From Enoplolaimus lenunculus (taxonomy: Eukaryota; Nematoda; Enoplea; Enoplida; Thoracostomopsidae), in assembly GCA_030248215.1 (NCBI GenBank), contig JASANG010003005.1, positions 310,001 to 374,000 of the forward strand: a stretch of DNA of 64,000 nt, read 5' to 3'. Below, one piece after another: positions 57,943 to 64,000 of this stretch. The translations under genes were made by a program, and so were the position numbers. How positions within the stretch are numbered: position 1 is the stretch's first letter; every line of letters begins with the position of its first letter. The notes below the pieces were generated by a model that searched no databases, was not told the origin of the DNA, and saw only the letters and a list, made by a program, of their open reading frames with translations.

Positions 57943-59994
57943 CATATATATTGCTCAGTTAATGTTTATAAATACGCAAACCTGCTCGCAAAAAAATCAA
58001 GGTTCCATGATCGATCCAGCACGGAAACACGACGCCAGAGTAAATTAATCTGATTTGTTCGAGCATAACAGTTTCAACTTCTTCCTTTCGAAGCAACTGA
58101 AATATGTTTATAATAATATTACATAACAGACTTGGTGATAAATAAAAGCCGTTTTGAAACTACAGACATAATATAACAAGCTGAATTTATTGTTCTCGTT
58201 TGTTTTTCAAACATTATTTTCCTCTGCCAAGATTCGCTTCAACTTCTCGTATAAAGTTCCACTTCGACAACGTAAACGCTTCAAATACAAAAGCTAAAAC
58301 ACTTTACAATTTCCATAAATTTATAGCACTTACCAAAATGTCGCGATCATCTTCGGAGTATGGTTGCAAAACAAGGGAATCACATTGCGGGACGGTAGGT
58401 AATCGCTCTGCCAAAACCTAAAACAATCAACAAACGTATAACCGCGCTCGGTATTGTACAACGTTCGTACTGCTTATGAAAAAGTTGACTGATGTTTCGA
58501 ATACGCCAAGGATTAGTCATAACTGGTTCGAGTTGGCATGCAGCCTAAAAATGTTTTGTGAATGCTCATTATTTCCAGCGAGTTAACTACATGCAATTTC
58601 GGCACGATTAAAACTTTACGCACGTAAATTGTTACATAGCTAAACTGTTCTGTTTACATTAGAGTTACAGTTTCGAGATATCACACTACTACGAATCAAT
58701 CTCAGTACGGTTCCTTCATCATCTAATGTCTAAATGTTTATCCACTAATCTACAAGATTACCGCGGACAACTGCACAATTTACGCTAATACGCAACGTAC
58801 TTTTGAGCCAGCGCACAAACCAATTTTCGTTGAAAACCATCCATTTATTGCCAACACCGGTTGAACGTCGAGCGGTGTAGACTTGAGACAAATAGCGCTT
58901 AAATAAACAACTCTTCTTTCACTGTTACCGTTAGCTGAATCAATAACAATGCGATAGTGTGACAAGCCAGTCTAAAAAATTTTTTAAATCAATAACAAAA
59001 CATATTGGCTGGTTTGCACAGACACAACATAAGTCGATTTTTTTTACTTTATGTCGAATTTTAATATACGTCACGAAACAAACGTATGTAGTAACATTAA
59101 ATGTTGAAGGCTTCCATGAATGCACACTTCCAAATGGAATTATTTTCCATAGTTAGGAGTAGGATTGGAGGTTCAAAAATAGTTTTGACAAGCAGAAATG
59201 TTTACTGAAAAACTCTGACATAAGCAAAAGCTATAAAACTTAACTAAAATATTGACTCAGGTATAACTCGAACTTAAGTCATGTCTCTCCAACTATCACT
59301 GATATTGCATAAAAACGCTCTAAACATTACGTTTGAACTCTGGCCAATTTACAAAAATCTACACAACAAATTAGTAGTGAAAATGAAATTTTAAACATTA
59401 ATACATATGCACCAAGACGTACTATTGTCTCGCGAATTTTTAAATTAGCAAGCAGAAAACCACAAAAATGCGGGTGAACAAAAACTTTTGATACTTAATC
59501 AGCCGAAACAATAATTTTTTGGTTACTTTTTGACGCAAAAATGTCTAAACAAAGTGAAATTGCCCCACATATGGCAGCCTGCCACACGAGGCGGCCAAAT
59601 CCATTCTGTCACATGGGTCGCACACCCTTGCACCTCTGTAATAGCCCCTGCTACACCTCAAATACTATATCCTTCATCGTTAAATCGGCCCATGTTACTT
59701 TAAGGGGCGTCCAGGTTTCGGACGGGTCTATAAAAGAGATTCTAGATTACATGTTTTTGCGTAGACTTAGGCTTATGCTTAGAAATATGCTTAATATACT
59801 GTTACGCCCCTTAAAGTAACATTGGCAGTTAAATCTATCATCAGTAAAACTAAAGCAATAAATCCAAACACAAAGCCAAACTTTTTCAACCTTACTTGTT
59901 GCGATGTTATCCCAGTTATTGATCCGAAGCAATTTTTGGCATGAGCACTGTTTTCAACGAAGACACCGAACGAAGCCAAGGATCTACTCATCAT
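45334..59994 (-). CDS. PEX1: Peroxisome biogenesis AAA+ ATPase PEX1, complete 18-exon gene
   Basis: Exons in coding order (minus strand): 59994-59896, 58971-58801, 58417-58334, 58096-57982, 57311-56299, 55757-55622, 54945-54735, 54429-54368, 54120-53896, 53373-53203, 52492-52326, 52004-51833, 51369-51185, 49254-49120, 48955-48891, 47585-47526, 46506-46012, 45412-45334. They total 3645 nt, 1214 residues plus stop, all GT..AG and in phase. The N-terminal PEX1 domain lies at about 1-160. D1 has Walker A GDSGSGKT (about 670-677) and a Walker B LLLFDN. D2 has Walker A GYPGVGKT (about 957-964), Walker B LLFFDE (about 1012-1017), then [16 protein letters not shown] with the arginine fingers. The C terminus is KVTLA, as in human PEX1 from memory. 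With PEX6 it should extract ubiquitinated PEX5 from the peroxisome membrane. Least certain: the 62-nt exon 54429-54368 (donor GTGGGG), the donor at 51833, and exon 1. Confidence 0.93.
45431..45517. mobile_element. piggyBac-like MITE fragment in the last PEX1 intron
   Basis: GTTAAACACTGTACGATATA to GTCAACTCTATGTTAGAATG matches the left third of the tRNA-core elements. It starts about 20 bp from the last PEX1 exon. Confidence 0.6.
45612..45924. mobile_element. Family G MITE plus an extra left arm, in the last PEX1 intron
   Basis: A lone left arm (45612-45709, CACTGCAAAAAATGGTGAGT) is followed by a full palindromic copy (45711-45924, CACTACAAAAAATGGTGAGT to CACCATTTTTTGCTGT). Confidence 0.75.
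46907..47127. mobile_element. Palindromic GAGTC-rich MITE (family G) in a PEX1 intron
   Basis: CACTGTAAAAAAATAGTGAG and the inverse ending CATTTTTTGCAGCG, with TA on each side. Confidence 0.8.
47215..47425. repeat. Dispersed palindromic repeat (family K) in a PEX1 intron
   Basis: TATTCTCAAATGTGTGCAGC at one end and TATACACATTTGAGAATATG at the other form inverted ends; same vocabulary as 1595-1795. Confidence 0.6.
47657..47868. mobile_element. TTAGGC-type hAT-like MITE, end-type A, in a PEX1 intron
   Basis: Ends GGCCCATGTATAGAACAGG and GTGTTCTATACATGGGCC. Both flanks are CACCACAC, a perfect 8-bp duplication. A 29-bp stretch (CCTAAGCGTATGGATGAG..) is duplicated inside. Confidence 0.92.
48957..51184. 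other. PEX1 introns around exon 49120-49254
   Basis: Apart from the exon and the transposon fragment at 50071-50167, I see only AT-rich intron DNA. Short plus-strand frames (for example 50586-50801) show no recognisable protein. Confidence 0.6.
50071..50167. mobile_element. TTAGGC-type MITE, left fragment (type C), in a PEX1 intron
   Basis: GACCAATATTACTTTAAAGG then CAGCAGATTAAGCGTATTCC and GCCTAA repeats; right half missing. Confidence 0.6.
52540..52822. mobile_element. Foldback GCAAGTT-rich element (family H) in a PEX1 intron
   Basis: TTAA+GCCCTATTTACACGTGC and GCACGTGAGAACAGGGC+TTAA. TTAA on both outer edges hints at a TTAA target. Confidence 0.78.
53675..53846. mobile_element. TTAGGC-type MITE, end-type C, in a PEX1 intron
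   Basis: Ends GGCCAATGTTACTTTTAGGA and GCCCCTAAAAGTAACATGAA + CC; it stops 50 bp from the D1 Walker A exon. Confidence 0.75.
55109..55487. mobile_element. MITE family I in a PEX1 intron
   Basis: Ends ATGGCTGAGTTTCTGAAATG and TTTTGGAAACCCAGCCAT; the inside matches the copies at 14542 and 43259. Confidence 0.8.
57863..57940. repeat. (TA)n microsatellite in a PEX1 intron
   Basis: About 37 uninterrupted TA units between PEX1 exons 4 and 5. Apparent YIYIYI frames there are by-products. Confidence 0.95.
59687..59827. mobile_element. TTAGGC-type hAT-like MITE, end-type C, in PEX1 intron 1
   Basis: Ends GGCCCATGTTACTTTAAGGG and CGCCCCTTAAAGTAACATTG + GCA. Both flanks are GTTAAATC, a perfect 8-bp duplication. 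It lies 69 bp inside intron 1. Confidence 0.9.
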
Positions 59995-60198
59995 CGCACA
60001 TCATTAAGGGGGGACACTCGATCGATCCAGTGCTAACACATGATAAATTTAGTTTAAAATTTTGTGATTTTATAATATTGCTATAAACCACCCAGGTTAA
60101 AGCTAATGTATTATTCGGATCGCAACCGGAAATCTATATTACTAAAGCTGAAACGCTTCACATAAACATTTTGGGCATCGGTACAGCTGACTTTTAGC

Positions 60199-60282
60199 TA
60201 TAGTCGAATTTGACTTAGTTTGTGTAGTCAGGAAAAGCCTATTTCGGAGAGAGTCAATTTGACTCACCAGTTTTTGCAGTGC
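60199..60282. mobile_element. Family G MITE, right-half fragment
   Basis: TGACTTAGTTTGTGTAGTCA to CTCACCAGTTTTTGCAGTG. Confidence 0.65.
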
Positions 60283-60463
60283 AGGATTTCATTTCAAGAC
60301 AGTATATTAAAGAGCAATCATCAGAAGTTTTAGATTTAAATCAGGGGCCTATACAAGGGCCTCGATTTGATTAATAAGTTTAGAAAGTTAAAACATTTTG
60401 AAATCAAAGTGCACAGGAACTGCAATACGTATTTTATATGCTTGAAAGTTGCACAGTTTCGTC

Positions 60464-60635
60464 GGCCCATGTATAGAACAGGGCCGGATCGTTTTCCGGA
60501 GGGGCTATAATAGAGTCAGTTTAAGCTTTAGACTAATTTTTTGCTTAGGCTTAGACTTAGGAATAGGCTCATCCATACGCTTAGGCTTAGGAATATGCTT
60601 ATACTACTCTTCCGGCCCTGTTCTATACATGGGCC
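60464..60635. mobile_element. TTAGGC-type hAT-like MITE, end-type A
   Basis: Ends GGCCCATGTATAGAACAGGG and CCCTGTTCTATACATGGGCC. Flanks GTTTCGTC and ATTTCGTC match at 7 of 8. Confidence 0.9.
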
Positions 60636-60879
60636 ATTTCGTCAATACCGCTAGTCTATTAATTTTTTCTTAATACTACTGTGCATCATAAACTATTCAA
60701 TCCTTGCACGTTCCAACGAAGTGAAAAATGTCTGGGGCAGAGGTCAACAAATTATTAAGCGCCCTAAGAGCGTTTCAAAAACTTTCTTAAAGCCTCTCCT
60801 CAGACAAATTCAGCCATTAAAACATTGGGAAGCGCCGCAAATTATAAATAAGCTTACTGGAATACACTATTAAAAAAGT

Positions 60880-61095
60880 ATTTGTACTTATCCAAAGTGC
60901 CGGGCCCTTCGGCAAACGTTCTAACTGAGCCAGTCTATTTTCCGCCGGACTAGGATCGTGACTTGCATTCTGAGTCAGTGGTGATTTTAGATGCCAAACC
61001 CTGCAAATGTCCGTTTTCTAAAGTGGCGCTATGGTACCAGACATCGTGCCGTGGTCATACAGCAGACCCGGAAGTCGACAAATTCTGCTGGAGGT
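60880..61095 (-). other. Coding-like patch of unknown identity
   Basis: This stretch is less AT-rich than its surroundings. On the minus strand, after a possible acceptor CCACTTTAG near 61036, one frame stays open for about 55 codons, including SPAENRLAQLERLPKGPALW. Just upstream another minus frame reads CRLPGLLYDHGTMSG, ending in a stop 20 bp before the first. The plus strand also has a 43-codon frame starting MPNPANVRFLKWRYG at about 61001. I cannot decide between a separate small gene, a broken gene fragment, or chance. It does not match PEX1. It lies upstream of the PEX1 start, so an untranslated PEX1 exon is another possibility. Confidence 0.3.
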
Positions 61096-61298
61096 GAAAC
61101 TAAATTAAGTAATAAAAAATAATTTGGACGTGCTCATTTCAATAATTTCGATTCACCCAAAAAATGAAAAACCTCTATTTCAGAATACATATAAAGGTAT
61201 CAAGCCATGTTGCTGAAGGTCAAACTCCAGTTACATATTCCCTGCGACAAACAATAAGCCCATTAGCTGTTTCACTGATAGAGTATACTATAAGCAAC

Positions 61299-61569
61299 TT
61301 AACCCTTTCACTCATACAGTATACTATAAGCAACTAAATACATTTATGTACGAGCAATACACACACTGTGAGCAGTGTTTAATATTTATAACATATATGC
61401 GCAGTGCAAAATCTCCACATGACATGAGAGCCTATTCGGGCTTGAGCGTCAAGCTGCTATAGCTCAGTGGTTATCGTAAACCCATCCCATCCGTGAGACT
61501 GGGGATCGAATCTTACTTTGAAATTACATCTCATATGAAATTGAAATTATTCATGTGAGAACGGGTTAA
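61299..61569 (+). mobile_element. piggyBac-like MITE with tRNA-like core, divergent copy
   Basis: TTAA+CCCTTTCACTCATAC at the left and ATGTGAGAACGGG+TTAA at the right. Its core (GCTATAGCTCAGTGGTTATC, GGGGATCGAATCTTA) keeps both Pol III box motifs although the rest has drifted. Confidence 0.75.
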
Positions 61570-61794
61570 TATAATTTACAGATGGAAGCTGGCACTGGCC
61601 AATACCAACTTAAATGGTTAATGTATTATATCGCTCACTTAACAAAGAAAGAAAAACGCAATCAAAACCTATTTTTTACTTGGAATATTTCATAAAACTA
61701 TTTTTATCTGTGCTCTCTCTCGTGACGACACAGGCATGTAAATATTAAAACATGCTGAAATCAATGCGAATTTCACGATCAGCATTAAGTTCGT

Positions 61795-62135
61795 AGAAAC
61801 CGCGATTGCGTCCACTGCCGTCGCGGTTTTGTAGCCGCGCTTGAACTTTTGACCGATCGCGGTGCAAACGCGGCTTGAGACTGGATCGCAGTCGCAATTT
61901 TAACTGCATTCACAGTTGTGGTTTGAACGGCGGTCGCAGTTCCGTTTGAAGCGCGTCTATAACCGCCATTTTAGCTGCTTCTATAACGGCAATTTTAACC
62001 ACGTTTGTAAAGCGAAAGTACATTCGCAACTGCAGTTTTTGTAAACACGTAAATTGCAGTTGCGAGCTCTCGGAAGTCGAACCTCGTATGGGTCGCGATC
62101 GCGGCTGCACTTAATTCTGTCCGTGTAGTCCATTT
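61795..62135. repeat. GCGGTCGC-rich foldback repeat
   Basis: AACCGCGATTGCG, GCGGTCGCAGTT, ACTGCAGTTTTTGTA and GGGTCGCGATCGCGGCTGC recur in both orientations. It resembles the CAGCTGC/GCAAGTT foldback family only in layout. No reading frame. Confidence 0.45.
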
Positions 62136-62851
62136 CGGCATGACTGTATGCACTATACTGTGAAAATTAATATCGAATTTATTTTGCTGAACTATTGAGG
62201 AATGACAAAATTGGGCAAAAATTTTAATTAGTCTTCAACTGGCGCACAATTTTTACATAGGCGTCGCAATCGACTCGTAGTATTTGGTTCTGATACATGT
62301 ATGCTCGTCTAATAAGCAAACATGATAACTCCTGGTAGCTGGGAGCGAAGAATAAAATAAATTTGCACGAAACAAAAACGAATATGAAGTATAAAGATTT
62401 TAAAAGTCTTGGTATTATAAAACTTCACTGACAAAAATTTTAAAATTACATTGATTTTTAAAAACTAAGCTACTCTTCTAAAAAATGCATACAATTGTAA
62501 TAATCTTTTGACTGGTTGACACTGATATATCGAAATTTTACACTGTCAAATCAACAAATCGGCACAATACACATACTATCAAATGGATTTAAAGTATAAT
62601 CAAAATCGGTCTCTTCCCAATTTGGATTAGCATGCGGACTAGAAGCTTTTCAGTAATAAATCAGCAAAACAACGCGACGACCACTGTGAGGATTCGATCA
62701 GTGGAGTATCGGATGAATCGTTTACTATCACAGTTCGACTATAGCTTGAAACCGTTGGTTTAGCAGTATAGCTTCTTGTTTGCAAACAGTAGTGTGACGT
62801 TCGACGCATGCCAAACTGCCCAGTGAATTACAACGCACTCAAAAGCAGCTA
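62136..62851. other. Spacer before the 3' end of the unidentified gene
   Basis: AT-rich DNA with no repeat or frame I recognise. It probably contains that gene's 3' UTR, since the stop codon is at 62854-62852 on the minus strand. Confidence 0.4.
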
Positions 62852-63458
62852 CTATAACGACTGTTTTTCATTGTTGGACATGGGTGCTGTCTCAACCTGT
62901 TCAGTTTTAATTTTAGAAGTATCATTTACGTTTAATTTCTCAATGTCTGGAATACAGTTTGTCGTATTTTTTTCACTGCTAGCTTCAACTGCTTCCACAA
63001 TATCGTCCGGCACTACGTAGCTATGCTCGCATGCTGAAATAAGACAAAGCGAACGTTTGATTGTATAAGGGTTTTGAAGTATACCGTTCTCTAAAAATTA
63101 CCGAGCAAATCGGATTCTGAACTTGTTTCTAATAAATTGTAAATAAACAATATTTCACTAATTAGAGAAGTTAAAGTACGGCCGCAAAAATAAAACTTTC
63201 AAAATTTGCCGAATATAGGTCATAATAAATGTTGCAGAATTCATAGTTGACGCTAGGTTCAAACGCAATTGATCATTTATCGGAAGAAATGTTCGCAGAC
63301 TTGCCAACAAGTAACCGCTGTATACACAACTTTTGGGAAAGATGAATGGCGAAGCAATGAAATATGTAACAAATACAAGCTTTAGCAGATATACAAATAC
63401 TCATAATTTACCAGCAAACTGTTCAGGATATTGCTGAGATAGTGTGTTCTTGAACGTC
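62852..63458 (-). CDS. 3' end of an unidentified gene (last two coding exons)
   Basis: Two exons on the minus strand join in phase. The first is 63458-63412 (acceptor TTTTGTAG, donor GTAAAT), encoding TFKNTLSQQYPEQFA. The second is 63033-62852 (acceptor TTATTTCAG), encoding 59 residues that start CEHSYVVPDD and end NEKQSL before TAG; the codon split across the junction reads Ala. The tail is acidic and Ser/Thr/Asn-rich with no domain I recognise. The gene must begin beyond 64000 or in exons I could not find between 63459 and 64000. It is on the same strand as PEX1, about 2.9 kb upstream of the PEX1 start. Reading-frame continuity and two good acceptors make it probably real; its identity is unknown. 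Confidence 0.55.
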
Positions 63459-63732
63459 CTACAAAAGTAATATATAAGTAAAAATCAAGGCATATTTTCT
63501 GCTGTTGCAAACTTTCTTAAGCTTTATTTGCCTATAACACTGACCGGATACCTAAAATACCGGAGCCGGAAGTTTAATAAGCGGCCTGACACCTATTATT
63601 AATTCATATCAAATACGTCGTGCTAAACGGCATTACGCGTCAAAGCTTAACATCCACACTGATGCATTTTAGCCCTTTAACAACGACCCTATTCCACTAT
63701 TCTACGTTTTGTAGTGCTGTATTCAGTTGCAA

Positions 63733-63850
63733 TATTTGCTAGGCCCATGTAGAGATGTGCCGATTAATTGGCATCAGCCTCGCTAATAATCGGCACTTTC
63801 GTGAGTATCGGCATCGGCACTACAAAAAATTGCCGAAACTAACAGTGAGT
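63733..63850. repeat. Fragment with GTGCCGATTAATTGGCATC
   Basis: GATGTGCCGATTAATTGGCAT and GAGTATCGGCATCGGCACTA form a small inverted arrangement, perhaps one end of a hAT-like element running out of the window. Confidence 0.35.
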
Positions 63851-64000
63851 TGGAACGGTATCAATTTCACTTCTTGTCGTATATCAATGTGTCTGATCAG
63901 GGAAATGTTATCTCTTTTGAGTTTGTGTTTGAAAAATTAATTGAAATGATCCGTTTTCGTAAAATAATAATCTTTTACGGTGGTACGGATTCAAGTCTTC

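Noticed and set aside
57760-58048. YIYIYI frames on both strands
   Set aside because: They are the (TA)n microsatellite in a PEX1 intron.
114-60635. TTAGGC tracts as true telomere or subtelomere
   Set aside because: Tracts are short, in both orientations, bounded by transposon ends with 8-bp target duplications, and interspersed with ordinary genes.

Overview
The window is AT-rich animal nuclear DNA: intron-split genes with GT..AG junctions, and long stretches filled with short non-autonomous DNA transposons. No bacterial, viral or LTR-type gene was seen. The gene content (a cluster of sigma-class glutathione S-transferases resembling haematopoietic prostaglandin D synthase, beside a PEX1 gene whose product ends KVTLA as I recall for the vertebrate protein) suggests an invertebrate chordate, perhaps an ascidian. 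That taxonomic guess is inference and weak.

Layout. 1-7.9 kb: no gene, only transposon copies and one long inverted repeat. 7.9-43.2 kb: four plus-strand GST genes in tandem (called A-D here: 7911-12187, 17728-22416, 27451-31370, 37853-43243). Each has five coding exons with nearly identical exon lengths (130-133, 93, 128, 105, 168-171 nt) and the same intron phases, and each encodes 208-209 residues. A, B and C are close copies and D is older. Introns and spacers are full of repeats. 45.3-60.0 kb: a complete 18-exon PEX1 gene on the minus strand (about 1214 residues), rebuilt here exon by exon with every phase agreeing. 60.0-62.8 kb: repeats and one unexplained coding-like patch. 62.85-63.46 kb: the last two coding exons of another minus-strand gene that I do not recognise and that continues out of the window.

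Repeats. The dominant group is a set of roughly 130-270 bp elements whose inside is made of TTAGGC/GCCTAA repeats and whose ends start GGCC(C/A)ATGT. Several have exact or 7-of-8 target duplications of 8 bp, as in hAT-type transposons. Three end-types share one core, and hybrids occur. One member (38516-40089) carries a 1.2 kb array of 9-bp repeats and is flanked by a perfect 8-bp duplication. A second notable group has TTAA + CCC(C/T)TTCTCACAT ends (piggyBac-like) and holds a tRNA-like Pol III promoter core. Others are a 440-bp family ending CTGTAGTGACCC with TA duplications, a palindromic GAGTC-rich family, a TGAGTT-rich family, a family ending TGGCTGGGTTTC, a foldback GCAAGTT family, and CAGGG-ended hAT-like elements.

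The GSTs would conjugate glutathione or isomerise prostaglandin H2 in the cytosol. PEX1 is the AAA+ ATPase that, with PEX6, recycles the PEX5 import receptor from peroxisomes. The two loci are neighbours but nothing seen here links their functions.
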